DNA of 64,000 nucleotides from Sepiola atlantica (lineage: Eukaryota; Mollusca; Cephalopoda; Sepiida; Sepiolidae): contig OY744529.1 of NCBI GenBank assembly GCA_963556195.1, positions 59,133,080 to 59,197,079 of the forward strand, read 5' to 3'. The notes under the pieces were generated by a model, which saw only the letters and a program-made list of their open reading frames with translations, did not search any database and was not told the DNA's origin. Position 1 is the first letter of the stretch; each line of letters opens with the position of its first letter. This document shows, in pieces, positions 10,905 to 22,814 of this stretch. A program made the position numbers and the translations under genes.

Positions 10905-11215
10905 ACTCATCCTCCTTCACATCATCATCATAATCATCAGTTTAATGTTCATTTTACATGCTGGCATGTGTTGGACGGCTTTAAGAAATTGACTTCCAAA
11001 CTAGCCAATCTCTGGTCAGGTCTTTATTTACTCCTCTTTCTCTCAAGTCCATTCTTATTACTTCCTCCCATGTTTTGCTCGGCCTACCTATGCCAACTGA
11101 CCTTGCTACCTCAACTATTCTACATCTACAAACCCCAAAACTCTCATCCATTCTTTTAACGTGACCAAACTATCACAGTGCCCTGTTTTACATATATCTC
11201 ACTATATTGTGAAAT
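10905..11215 (-). mobile_element. LINE 3' end (family L-A), minus copy 1
   Basis: The plus strand starts with 'CATCATCATCATAATCATCAG', followed by 'TTTTACATGCTGGCATGTG' and 'TGGACGGCTTTAAGAAATTG'. In reverse this is the 3' end of a non-LTR retrotransposon: C-terminal codons of the RT ORF, a short UTR, then a (TGA)n tail. Copies on either strand at 22.8, 33.4, 34.4, 40.7 and 48.1 kb share the same order. It is 5'-truncated and noncoding. Confidence 0.75.
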
Positions 11216-11490
11216 GTTAAAATAGATAAAGAGTGGATGGAGAGATAGAATAAAAGTATAATAATAAAAAGATTCTTGGTTATTGAAACAGTTTAGTTAC
11301 ATTTTCATTTTCTTAGAGAAAACTACTCTCAGAAAGACTAGAGAAAATTTTGACCAGCATAAATGTAAGTACATATATTTCTTTCCTTTCTTGTGAACTT
11401 TATTTTAAAGAAATTTAAAATGTGTTTAAGAAAAAAATAATTACTAATAGCATTTTTTAATTATTAATCTTTGGCCACTTAGTGGCTAAG

Positions 11491-11566
11491 CCCCCCCCCC
11501 CCAATATGTTTAAATAACTGAAAATCGTGTTTAAAGGAAAAATTACTATTTGGGGGGGGGGGGGGG
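11491..11566. repeat. Facing homopolymers C12 and G15
   Basis: A run of 12 C at 11491-11502 and a run of 15 G at 11552-11566 lie about 50 bp apart. They could form a GC-only stem within AT-rich DNA, and the G run could form a quadruplex. Confidence 0.9.
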
Positions 11567-11574
11567 TTATTTAA

Positions 11575-12145
11575 AAGCAAGACATCGAGACTTAGTTAAT
11601 GTTTTTTGTTTATTTTTTATTACACCAATATTTAAAAACAATGTAAGAAATTGATATTTGGTAAATTGAAAGGAAAAAAGGATGCAATAATTTGATTGAG
11701 AAAAAAACCAACAAAATACAAACATGTTTATTGTTTAATTTATTTTTTCATTTATGTTTGTTTTACTTTAACACTTGTGGCTTTCTGCACGGGAAATACA
11801 TAATCTTGAAGAACTTTATTCATTCATTGTTTTAAATTTCAAAACAAAATAACAAATAACAATTAACACAACATTACATTTTGTTAAAAGAAGCTAAAAT
11901 TAAACGAGAAGTAGACTTTCTTAAAAAACATCGAGACATTAATGTGTTTGTTTTAGTCAATATTTAAAAGAAAATGTAATAAATAGACAGTAAGACCAAC
12001 TGAATTGTTAAATCATTGAAAGACAAAAGTGATAGAACGATTTGTTTTAAAAACAACAACAAAAAACATGTTTAGTGTATTCTTTCTTTAATGTTTTTTT
12101 GTTTATATGTGGCTTTCTGCACAATAAATAAATAATTATAAATAA
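11575..12145 (+). repeat. Divergent direct duplication, period about 350 bp
   Basis: The block from 'ACATCGAGAC' near 11581 to 'TGTGGCTTTCTGCAC' near 11790 is repeated in diverged form from 11928 to about 12122. Shared anchors are 'CATCGAGAC', 'AATATTTAAAA', 'AAACATGTTTA' and 'GTGGCTTTCTGCAC'. No coding sequence was found. Confidence 0.65.
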
Positions 12146-12364
12146 ATATGATGTTGCTGTAAAAAGCACAATGTCTATGCACATGCACGTTTGTTGGCAC
12201 AAAAATTAAAAGTGAAACCGATGACTCTACGAACAATGCCTTCTATCGGTAAAACTGAAAAACAAACACATTTATAATTGATACAAATTGTTAATTTTAT
12301 TTTATAATGCAGTAAACACATCTTTGTGTTCTATTCTTAATAAATATTCACAAATTGATGAGTG

Positions 12365-13492
12365 TGTTGGATAACCACCGAAACTAAACGTCACGAGCGC
12401 AAAGGGGGGGGGAGAGCTTATTTATTACTACAGGCAGAAATCCTTCCGACTGAGGCAGTTCTCCGAAACCACCTCACAGTTCGCTATCACATCCTCTCCG
12501 GCCGAAAATAACGAAATGTTCACGAGAGGATTAATAGTGATTTCAATCTTTTTTCTTAATACTTCTGATGATACAATTTTCATAGACACTTTCATAGTCA
12601 TTCTTTAAGCAAACATGTTTCTCAGTAACTTTAACACATTTTGGAGAGTCATTTTTCAACAGGGACCTTAAACACATTTTTCTTAAGAGTCATTTAAACA
12701 GATTTCTAAACACATTTTTCAAGAGTCCAAAAGTCACTTTGAAACACAGTTTCCAGATATTTTACATTATAAGAAAGTTACCTTTGTATTTCTCGTTTGC
12801 TGCTGGCCCTCGTCTTGTTACTGGCTGTGATCGCCGCGCGGCACCTGTTTCTGTGGGCAAACTCTATCTTTAAGCGGAGGACAAAGACACTCGAAGTCGG
12901 ATTTTCTGAGAGATTTCTTTTGTTCTTTTTATTTCATGCTTTCATTCGAGTGGAGGGGTTTCCATTATTGGTTCTTCATTCACATCTTCCTAGGTTCGTA
13001 CTGTGTGGGACGTTAGATGCTGTTAGTTTTTCTTAGTAGCTTTGGCCCATATCTCTTCGATTCACACCTCAACTCTTGCATTCGAGAGCTACCTCATGCG
13101 CTCGCCACAAGCTTCCATGGTGATCTCTTTTGGATACAGCCCTTATCGCGAGCGATTACATTTTTGGGAAAACTTCGCTCGCTTTTCCGAAACGACGTTG
13201 TCGTTTCGAGCCCCCATGGCGAACTGAATCTAAAAAGCTAAGTTCTTGTTCTCCGTGGTGACGTAATCATCATTCCCACGCACGAGATGGGGACAAAAAC
13301 GACTCACTCTGATCTCTGACTCAAAGGTCACGTCAGGTGTCTAAATTTATTATGACTATTCTTGGATCAAACACTTCTCTGAACTCACTTCTGAGTCCAG
13401 AAACAAAACCTATTTTTCAATAACAAAATTAGCTATTTGATACTAGTTAACCTACTGTGCCTTGCATAATGGGGCCCTACAGTACTGTAACA
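12365..13492 (-). repeat. 3' LTR of the 12.4-16.9 kb element
   Basis: 1,128 bp. Compared by eye with 15811-16945 it differs at a few tens of positions, mostly in the outer 600 bp. It is nearly identical from about 12,840 onward. It carries 'TGACGTAA' (13259-13266), a CRE/AP-1-like site. It ends with the perfect palindrome 'TACAGTACTGTA' (13478-13489). Small open frames inside it are repeated in the other LTR and are not genes. Confidence 0.9.
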
Positions 13493-15810
13493 CTCCTTCC
13501 TTCCCTATAAACAAAAAAAACAAAAAAATCCCAAGATTTTTCTCTTTTTTTTTAAAAAACCAACCCCTCCCTGGGACTGGTAAAAATCCGAGCCTGAGCA
13601 CTCCTGGGGTTACCATCATTTCACCCCTGCCAGAATTTTTTTTCGGCGCCACATGACAATGTTTCCGGGATGTGGGAGAGTTTGCTCCCTACGGTCGTTA
13701 CCGGCTAAAAAAAGCATAAATCAACATCAGGCGTTTCTCGCCTATATCTCCTGCAAAATCCACCACATAAATTCGCTCTTGCTCACACACGTTCTCCGTG
13801 CTCGACCACTTCCCAAAAATTCCCGGTATGTTACACTTTCGGGCCACCATCACTTTCTTAGATAACTTCAACAAACGGTCGGCACACAACCGATTAAAAC
13901 TAACTGCGCGTTTTATTCTCGCGAAATAGGGGAACAAAAAACAGAAAAAAAACCCTTCATTAACCTATTCTCTAATGGTCAGCCTCGAAGCTTACTGAAG
14001 GTACCGTCGCTATGCTGCTTGCTATATATGGACCATACATTTCTGACACGCCCGTGCTCCCGTCGCGAATGACAGCGAACAAACACCCAGTTTCTAACTC
14101 CCAACCCTGTTCATTAAACGTCGAGGACCCCATCCCATGGATCTATCTAGTCGATACGGTATTGGGCGAAATGTCACATCGAATCATCTCTGCTCCCGGA
14201 ACACGCCGAATGACCACAAACTAGGCCCAACCTATAATCTTATAATTAAATCCAATTAACACCCGGTACCTCCTTTTTTTAAAAATCGATCCCCATGGTT
14301 CTATCCGCCCCGACGCGCGCACCCGAGTCACACCACACCCCAGCTTAACTCCATCCCCACTGGTGTTGAGCAGACACCAATTCCATGCGTTCCCTTCCCG
14401 TGCCCCTATCTATGCGGTAAGAGGGTGGGGTATCTTCGCAGCACACTCGTTGGCAAACATCCAAAATCCACACAAAAAAAAATGGGACCACAATTTCAAA
14501 GCTTAACATTTTACACAACTTTCACACACTCTATCGGCGCAGTCGGGCACACCTGGGTCACAAAAACAACAATTTCCATAACTGACCACCGTCCTTTTCT
14601 CGTGGTCTCACAGAATGACCATATCACCGTCATTCTCCCGTTCGCAATTTTAACGTATGCAGGCTTTACCACAAGCCTCGCCACTAACCCATGGGTACTC
14701 TATAAAAGAGAGCATACGAGCAAACGCCGGGAATCCCTCATTGACTTTCCAAGCCTGTACATACTCTGTACACGGGGATTCTTCCCGATAAAATCAACCC
14801 TGTCCAAGGGTTTCCGCGATCCGACCCAACCCAACTCCAGCTTCCGCCAGCTGCCCGAACCTAATCAACTCAAATCGCCCGGCTGACCCAAACTCATACC
14901 CATTAAATTATCTGCCTTTTTTTTTTTTTAAATCTTTTACGTAACTGGTATAGCATTCTCACTTAACCGACTAAACTTCTCCAAAATTCATTCAAAAACA
15001 ACAATAATAAAAAAAATAAAAGTCGAACCAATGAATTAATGGCAAACCCTCTCCACAATACAATTACAAATTATGCAGTACAATATTATATTTTAAAAAA
15101 ACAATTTCATGCAATACAATTCAATTGAACAAAAAAAAAACAAAGACAATTATCCCGGGGCGACATCAGGCGACCCCGCCGGCTGTTCGCACGCAGTCCT
15201 TTCCCTCTCTCTCTTCCTGACATGAAATCTCTGCGCCGACGCGTTTTCTCATAAAGTTCCGTTACCTCAAAGTCCAACCATGTTTCAACCAAACAACTGA
15301 AAACATTTTTTTTTTCTTTACAGCTCACACTTTTTCCTCTTTCTTTTACACTGTCTCTCTCTCTGCCGGCATATGGCTCATCACTCTCACTTTTATCCTC
15401 TCTCTCATTTTTTTCTGCATCAAACGCAACCCACAACATATACGTAAAATAAAAAAATACATTTAAAACACAAATTAACACGTAAATGAAAACCACAACC
15501 TATTCTTCCTTAAGGTTTTGTTACCTCAAAAATCCAATCATGTTTTTTCTGTTTTTTTTTTTTCTTTTTACTAAATCATTTTACTCATCGGCATATCACT
15601 TTTTCTCTGTCTCCGACTCTGTCCGTCTCTGCCTCTCTCTCTTTCTTTTTCCCTTTATTTTATCGGACCGAACGTGTTTTTTTTTTCCTTTTTTTTTTTC
15701 TTAATATTTAATTTTTTATTTTAGACCGCAAACGTTGTTAGTACCCATGGTTCGAATTCAATCTGTTCCATGTCGAAACAGCTGGTCACTAAGCACCAAA
15801 ATGAAATATG
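13493..15810 (-). other. Interior of the LTR element, no recognisable gag-pol
   Basis: The longest minus-strand frame (15496-15107, 129 codons) lies near the 5' side. It has a hydrophobic N-terminus and an Arg/Lys/Glu-rich middle and matches nothing I know. A 153-codon plus-strand frame (14425-14886) is antisense and Pro/Thr-rich. A weak integrase-C-terminus-like stretch may occur on the minus strand near 13700-13600 but is broken. Long pyrimidine tracts on the plus strand fill 15280-15720. A candidate primer-binding site is 'TGGTGCTTAGTGACCAG' on the minus strand (15798-15782), 12 nt inside the 5' LTR. Confidence 0.6.
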
Positions 15811-16945
15811 TGTTGCATACCTACTGAAATTAAACGTCGCGAGAGGCGAAGGGGGGGGGGGTAGAGCTTATTTATTACTACAGGCAGAAATCCTTCCGAC
15901 TGAGGCAGTTCTCCAAAACCACCTCAACAGTTCGCTATTACATCCTCTCCGGCCGAAAATAACGCGAAATGTTCACGAGAGGATTAATAGTGATTTCAAT
16001 CTTTTTTCTTAATACTTCTGATGATACAATTTTCATAGACATTCTCATAGTCATACTTTAAGCAAACATGTTTCTCAGTAATTTTAACACATTTTGGAGA
16101 GTCATTTTTCAACAGGGACCTTAAACACACTTTTCTTAAGAGTCATTTAAACAGATTTCTAAACACATTTTTCAAGAGTCCAAAAGCCACTTTGAAACAC
16201 AGTTTCCAGATATTTTACATTATAAGAAAGTTACCTTTGTAGTCTTCGTCCGTCGCTGGCCCTCGTCTTGTTACTGGTTGTGATCGCCGCGCGGCACCTG
16301 TTTTTGTGGGCAAACTCTATCTTTAAGCGGAGGACAAAGACACTCGAAGTCGGATTTTCTGAGAGATTTCTTTTGTTCTTTTTATTTCATACTTTCATTC
16401 GAGTGGAGGGGTTTCCATTATTGGTTCTTCATTCACATCTTCCTAGGTTCGTACTGTGTGGGACGTTAGACGCTGTTAGTTTTTCTTAGTAGCTTTGGCC
16501 CATATCTCTTCGATTCACACCTCAACTCTTGCATTCGAGAGCTACCTCATGCGCTCGCCACAAGCTTCCATGGTGATCTCTTTTGGATACAGCCCTTATC
16601 GCGAGCGATTACATTTTTGGGAAAACTTCGCTCGCTTTTCCGAAACGACGTTGTCGTTTCGAGCCCCCATGGCGAACTGAATCTAAAAAGCTAAGTTCTT
16701 GTTCTCCGTGGTGACGTAATCATCATTCCCACGCACGAGATGGGGACAAAAACGACTCACTCTGATCTCTGACTCAAAGGTCACGTCAGGTGTCTAAATT
16801 TATTATGACTATTCTTGGATCAAACACTTCTCTGAACTCACTTCTGAGTCCAGAAACAAAACCTATTTTTCAATAACAAAATTAGCTATTTGATACTAGT
16901 TAACCTACTGTGCCTTGCATAATGGGGCCCTACAGTACTGTAACA
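15811..16945 (-). repeat. 5' LTR of the 12.4-16.9 kb element
   Basis: 1,135 bp, bounded by TGTTGC and GTAACA. It has the same 'TGACGTAA' site (16712-16719) and terminal palindrome (16931-16942) as the other LTR. Its first 40 bp differ more from the partner than the rest does. Confidence 0.9.
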
Positions 16946-16949
16946 AGTG

Positions 16950-17215
16950 CCCTTTTCTCTCAAAAGTCTTTTAGGTGTAACCACGAATTTTCGATATTTT
17001 GTGTATAGGCACTAGGATCAACAAAATTATATTTATATATAATCACCTCATGATAATATCCCAAATCACTTAATCCACTGTAGGCACTCCAGCCATCATT
17101 TATAATTCTTGTTGCCGGCATTATCTTCCTCTGTATAACTTCTTCTAAAGTGTCTTTATTTCTGTTATTTACAAATTTAATTCATCAATCTTTATTTTAA
17201 CTTTTAATTTTTGCG
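16950..17215 (-). pseudogene. Merlin-type (IS1595/ISXO2-like) transposase C-terminal fragment
   Basis: The minus strand reads 'RKIMPATRIINDGWSAYSGL', then 'LGYYHEVIIYKYNFVDPSAY' and 'TQNIENSWLHLKDF'. The 'DGW.AY' block contains the second catalytic Asp and 'NIENSW' the catalytic Glu of the DDE domain found in ISXO2-like bacterial and Merlin eukaryotic transposases. The first Asp and the zinc-binding N-terminus are absent, and stops occur upstream ('EIKS', then a stop, near 17200). It begins immediately after the target duplication of the LTR element, so that element probably landed at or in this older Merlin copy. Confidence 0.75.
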
Positions 17216-17755
17216 CTCACAAACGCGCGCATGCAATAAGTTTTTACCCTCATTTCGCTTGATATTCGCTCAAATATTGGATAAAATTGATCCTTGATGT
17301 GAAATAGTACTTTTATTTTTTTACCGTATATAAAATTGAACTTTTATGTCAAATTCTTACCCTCCTGAAGAAAAAGATACTGTTTGGGAGGGTGAACCTT
17401 CTAGAATTGAATTGAACCATACCTTATTCTGACATAGAAAGGTCTAATTACCAGCAAGGCAAACCCTAGGTTGCCAGAATGATATCAAGGCGAACCTTAG
17501 CTGGTATGAAAACAGCCAGAACATCAGTCATTTAGAATGGTTGTAATTTAATGATAGTACTTTCTTCCATAAAAAATGTTATACAAGACCAGAGAGTGGG
17601 GAGAAAAGCCAGTGTACTTGAAGGGGGAGGGGTACACTCTGTCTCCACAAAAATAGCCTGAGCATCCCTATCGGCACACATTTCGTACTGGCGTGGCTCA
17701 ATGTCGTTTAATTTCGGTGAATCTAATGAGAACCGGTGTATCAACATGATTAAAC
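17216..17755. other. Unassigned interval
   Basis: It contains a short internal repetition of 'AACCTTCTAG' and 'AACCCTAGGTTGCC' style blocks near 17395-17500. No homology was recognised. Confidence 0.35.
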
Positions 17756-17763
17756 TGTATAAT

Positions 17764-17973
17764 TGTTACACCGGCCGTTCTTACACAGGAGAAACTGCAC
17801 CGGTTGTCACTATAAATAGTGCGAGTCACCAGAGACACAGAGAAGACAAAGCACAGTCTTGTAACTGTCTAGCCAAGTGCTAGTCACTTTCTTACTTTGT
17901 TAATACACTTGTTAAACCAACCGTCGACTGGACTTCGTTTATTTATTATTTACTGTTGGACAACTTCACAACA
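17764..17973 (+). repeat. Probable solo LTR
   Basis: A 210-bp unit begins TGTTACACCGG and ends CTTCACAACA, the TG...CA boundaries of an LTR. It is flanked on both sides by ATAAT (17759-17763 and 17974-17978), a candidate 5-bp target duplication. It contains a TATA box 'TATAAATA' (17811-17818) about 45 bp into the unit, as expected for a short LTR promoter. The AT-rich flanks make a chance match of the duplication possible. Confidence 0.5.
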
Positions 17974-18469
17974 ATAATAATATTAATTTTAATGATATGA
18001 ATCTTAATAATATTGCATTGTTTATTATTCAAGTGAATGATAAATGATGGAGAGTGCCAAAGAATATCCGTGATGCATATCGAAATTCAGTACTTCCTAA
18101 ATTTGGGAAAATCTGGATGACCAGAAGAAAATTTACAGTCTGAATAAATAAGATATTTCTGTATTCTGCATTTAAGTAAACATTCTATAAATAATGGAGA
18201 CTGAATGTTGGCAGGTTAACAAGTAACAGTAGATTTTATCAGAGTTATACAATTTACTAGAAAATTTAATGCAGAAATATTTTTGATCTGATAAATTTTA
18301 CATTAAAAAGTGAAATATTTTTGATTAAGAGATTGGAGAAAGATTTTGACATTTCTTTCATTGGCGATTCTTGGGGGAGGATATCATTTTGTGTGACCTC
18401 CTGGTAGCTTCTCCCCTTACTTTTATATGTTAGATATTGCAGTGGTGTCTGTCTTGGTAACTTATACTA

Positions 18470-18661
18470 CTTGACAAAATTGTATCAAATTTCATGAGAT
18501 GCCAGATTACCATAAGGGGATAAATATGGTAATACTACTACTGTTACTATTACTACTGCTAATACTAAAAATAATTATAGGATGCAAACTATTGAAAAAA
18601 AATGTACCAAATCTAGCATGGAGCACTCTTGACATGACATAGGCATCCTGAAGAGATGATA

Positions 18662-18707
<46 letters not shown>

Positions 18708-18870
18708 ATGATAAATACTTACTATTCGGCAAAATTGCACAATATTTGCATGAAGATGTGTCATAGAAATGTCAATATTCTAATACTATTTTCTTTTAAA
18801 TATCTCAAACCATTAAAAACACTGTACCAAATTTAGCATGAAGCACTCTTGACAAAATAAAATAATATAA
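18470..18870 (+). repeat. Degenerate repeated motif with (CTA)n inside
   Basis: Four related segments near 18475, 18592, 18727 and 18817 share the theme 'AAAAT..TACCAAAT.TAGCATGAAGCACTCTTGACA'. The second and fourth are closest to each other. A pure (CTA)n tract of about 14 units lies at 18662-18705 between them. Confidence 0.6.
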
Positions 18871-19855
18871 TATGTTAAAAAAAAACATTATATAAAGACA
18901 AGGAAGATAATTTTCTAAGTATAGGTATGGCTTCACCCCCCTCGTCTCTATCCACTACATTATTATAACCCCAGAATGCATGTCCCCTTTTTAAATAATA
19001 AACGGGAACAGTCCCCCTCTAAACCTACATCTAATAACAGACCCCCTCCCATAATACCCACAGACACACCTAATATAACACTGGCATAAAAGAATCTCAC
19101 AGACTGACTCGCCTTTCCCAACATCCCCTCCAACACCTTTACTTTAGAATAGACAATTCTTCAATTGTGACAACAACATTGAAACAGTTAAAATGCATTA
19201 TTATTTCTCTTCCCTACTATAAAGGTTGATTAACCAACTAGAAATACCAAACCTAATAGGCACTATTTAAACTACCCCAAATGAGACCCTTAATCCTGAT
19301 AGATGTTTTGAAAACGTACCAAATTCCAGAACACACTGTTTTGTGGCAAGCGCTCAAGTCCACAAATAACAACAAATGAGAGAGAGAGAACTGTTATGGT
19401 TAAATGAATAATATGAACAATACTGAGATTTAAAAGTATCCACACTGAACAAACAACCAAATATATAAAGAATCTACTCACTTACCAGTGTAAATATGCC
19501 CTCACACACGCTGTAGAATTATGGAAACAGCATTTCTTAACAAACTTATCCAACAGATAACCCACCTAAATAAATAATAAAGAAAAATAAAGAACATTCT
19601 TAAATAAATTTAATTACCCCTCATCTCTTGCCACTTAAAGAAACAACTAGTAGCAGGCAGCTTATTAAATACATGGATAACTTTTATGGGGTAGCAGAAA
19701 AAAATGAACATCGTCTGACTGGTGATCTGTTGTTAACTTCGATTTCCAAACCTTCAATACCAAAAGGGGCCGACGAATCTTTCTGCGATGACCAGCTGGA
19801 TTTTATTCCAGGGTGACCAGATTGATGAAACCCAGGTATACCCTAACAGACACTG
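18871..19855. other. Unassigned interval
   Basis: No coding homology was found. C-rich patches occur near 18935-19080. A 62-codon open frame at 19628-19816 has no recognisable motif. Confidence 0.35.
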
Positions 19856-19860
19856 TAATG

Positions 19861-20172
19861 CATAATATAGTATTTAAATAAAATAGTATAATATATAATA
19901 GCCTAATATAGTATTTAAATAAAATAGTATAATATATAATAGCCTAATATAGTATTTAAATAAAATAGTATAATATATAATAGCCTAATATAGTATTTAA
20001 ATAAAATAGTATAATATATAATAGCATAATATAGTATTTAAATAAAATAGTATAATATATAATAGCATAATATAGTATTTAAATAAAATAGTATAATATA
20101 TAATAGCCTAATATAGTATTTAAATAAAATAGTATAATATATAATAGCATAATATAGTATTTAAATAAAATA
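19861..20172. repeat. 41-bp minisatellite, about 7.6 copies
   Basis: The unit contains 'TAGTATTTAAATAAAATAG' then 'TATAATATATAATAGC' and is repeated eight times with only a C/A variant (GCCTAAT or GCATAAT) distinguishing units. Confidence 0.95.
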
Positions 20173-20384
20173 ATTTATATTAGCTCTTGTAGAACCTACG
20201 ACTGGGCACTTTAATAGAGTTTTAAACTAACTTGTGATACATGCTATATTTATTAGAAAGGTATATCAGAAATATAAACAAATTAGTTCTGTCTGTCTTA
20301 GTGTGTATCTGCTAACTACTTTTTAGACCTAGGAACATGGAATGTTGGTACAACTGAGCTCTGACCTATGCAGATTGTCCTAAC

Positions 20385-20560
20385 ACAATTCATATGAATC
20401 AGCAAGCAGCGATTTAATACTTTTTTGATTTTGTTTGGTTGACAATTGTCTCCTCGATTTTAGTATCAGGTACTCACAGGAGGAATCACGTGAAGGTTGT
20501 TACATCCCTAGTGAAAGAGGTACGATAGATTTGGCAAAACTCAAACACATCAAACAGATT
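20385..20560 (+). repeat. Dispersed repeat family R-A, copy 2
   Basis: It matches 35107-35290 from 'AATTCATATGAATCAGCA' through 'ATCAGGTACTCACAG' and 'CGTGAAGGTTG' to 'CAAACTCAAACA'-like sequence. The core is shared with 1150-1262. Confidence 0.6.
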
Positions 20561-20609
20561 CGTCAGTCTGCATCAGTATCCAATTCAACATCATCACCTC
20601 CCTCCTAAG

Positions 20610-21060
20610 GGGAGTTACAAAGACAGATGAATGCACACAAATACACACATATGCAAACAATACACAATCACTCACACATAAACATATATACATACATATG
20701 CACGCAGATAAGCACCCCCACCCTACATGCACATTCACAATATACACACATTCAAAGTCAGGAAACATGCAAACACATATAGACAAACATGTATACACAC
20801 CCACCCACCCATACATAAATACAGAATCAAGAAGATGCAAGCATATACACACGTACATGTAATCAAAGAAAGACATATTCATATATATGTATGCATACAC
20901 GTACATATATGAACACAATCAGACACATGAAAGCACTTGTTCACACACATGTAGACCACACACAGATATTCACACATATATACACACATGTACATGTACT
21001 CATAAGTCAGACATATGCAAACACATATTCACACACATTTATGATCACGGAGTCAAACAT
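20610..21060. repeat. Degenerate CA-rich simple sequence
   Basis: About 450 bp of interrupted ACACA/CATA/ACATGCA units. Long frames across it on both strands, rich in His/Thr or Cys/Val/Tyr, are by-products of the simple sequence. Confidence 0.85.
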
Positions 21061-22690
21061 AAACTAAAGTAAGAAAAGAAGACCAAAGAGAAATTGTCAC
21101 TCATCTGAACCTGCTTTTGCTCTTCTTCAAAACATCATAAAGAAATCGTAGCTAAATGCCTCAGCATTCTTTATTTTATCGTGCTTAAATTAAATTTGCA
21201 TATGCCTATACAAATCACATCACTCTTCCATCATTCTGGGTTTTTAAGTGTGTGTCCAGGTTACTTGAGTAAATCAACCTCAGCTGGTAAATGCAGGGCT
21301 CGGTTCTAATCGCAGCAAAATCAGTATTTCCCATGGCTACGCATAATCCATGATGCTACACAAATTATTTTCATGGTAGCTCCTTTGTCACACATATTCA
21401 TGTATAAAGATGTGTGTACACACATACATACTCGTTCTTATGCATACCACACACATACACGAGGCTGATTGAGTCAAGGAAAACCATTTGTTTTGATAAT
21501 TATTCATTTCCAGCGTTTTTACAATTCACTATCTTAATTTTAATCTTTGTTTGGAAATTGTTCACTAATTACAATCATTTCTGGTCCTTTCTATCCAATC
21601 CATTTCCAAAGAGGAGAAAAAATATCATTGAAAAGATAAAAGTCGAAGGATAAATAATGAACGAGGAAAATCAATTATATGCAGTAGTGGATAGTGCTTT
21701 CTGTAGGGCCCATTGTGGTTTGTGATTCATTTTAGGAAATCTTAAGAATAAAAAAAGATCTCATGAGGTTAAAAACCTCCCTACAAGCATTTCTCTGTGT
21801 GGTGGGAATAATAACATACCAGTACAGCAGTGTAAGAGAACTCGATTGTGTCTTGTCTGCCTGGATTAGACTTCAGATTGCAGAAAACAATATTTAAATG
21901 GTATGTGAGACATGCAGTTTGATTCAAGTACCCATATGTAATAAAATATTTTCTAACAACATGATGAAGATATGTTTCTAACAATGTGTTATTTCAATAT
22001 AAGTTAAAACACACCTAGATAAGAATTTAACAATATCTTCTTACAAGCAATGTCATCAGAAAAGTCACCGTTATGCTTGGGAAACACGATTAAACATGTA
22101 GATAACATTTTTTTGTCTTAATTTTTGCACAGGTGAAGCCTATACAAATGTAAGAAAATATAAGAATGGACAAGACACAGACCTGAGCAGTCATAAAGTA
22201 TTGGCAAAAGAAAAGTTTGGCATCCAAGAAAATTAATAGACATGGTACAGATACTTGTTGAAAATTTTCCTTTTTATGCAACTGTGAAGAAGTTGGCTGT
22301 GGAATTCATTCAGAGCTCGAACAGCACAGAATACATGCCACTTGATCAAGTCGTCCCCAAAGTTCAACCACTGATAAACAAGTTGATTTCGTTGACCATA
22401 TGGTTTTGGATGAAATACGTCTTACTGTCCAGCAAATGATTAAGTCCATTTGCATTAGTTCTTTTTTTATTCTTCACTGTTTGAACTTGTAGGCAAGATA
22501 GGTCCCAGGAATGCTGATGCCAGAATATAAATTGAAAAGGGTTAACATTTCCAGGAAACTTCTGAAATCGCTTCGAGGCTAACTCTAAAGATTTTCACTG
22601 CAGATTAGTAATTTAAGATGAAATTCACCAGTTCGAACATGAATGAAAGATTCAAAGCTAACAATGGAAACATTTTGGTTCTCTATCCTG
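21061..22690. other. Unassigned interval
   Basis: No homology was recognised in 1.6 kb. A smaller CA-rich patch lies near 21395-21465. The open frames are short and without motifs. Confidence 0.4.
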
Positions 22691-22699
22691 AAGAAGTTT

Positions 22700-22795
22700 A
22701 AGTAGGCAAGGTGATGGCATCTGTAAACAAGGTGATGGCATCTGTTGGCAAGGTGATGGTATCTGATCTGTAAGCAAGGTGATGGTATCTGTTCT
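22700..22795 (+). repeat. Short tandem repeat, about 22-bp unit
   Basis: Four copies of 'GCAAGGTGATGGCATCTG' or the GGTATCTG variant, with spacers of slightly different length. Confidence 0.88.
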
Positions 22796-22814
22796 TGAAG
22801 ATTCTGAAGGCATA

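Larger units (their letters stand above)
12365..16945 (-). mobile_element. LTR retrotransposon without gag-pol
   Basis: Two direct repeats of about 1.13 kb flank a 2.3-kb interior. The outer ends are TGTTGG and GTAACA, and the 4-bp AGTG occurs immediately on both sides (12361-12364 and 16946-16949), a target-site duplication. Next to the low-coordinate LTR the minus strand has the purine tract 'GGGAAGGAAGGAG' (13493-13505), the expected polypurine tract. This shows the element runs on the minus strand. The interior has no frame matching gag, protease, RT or integrase, so it is a non-autonomous (LARD-like) or internally deleted element. A 4-bp duplication suits Ty3/gypsy or BEL but does not decide between them. 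Confidence 0.88.

Noticed and set aside
12797..13227. Three open frames of 61-79 codons repeated at 16.3-16.7 kb
   Set aside because: They recur only because both lie in the LTR pair; no protein motif or expected LTR-encoded gene.
20550..21072. Open frames over 60-122 codons rich in His/Thr or Cys/Tyr
   Set aside because: They are by-products of CA-rich simple sequence.
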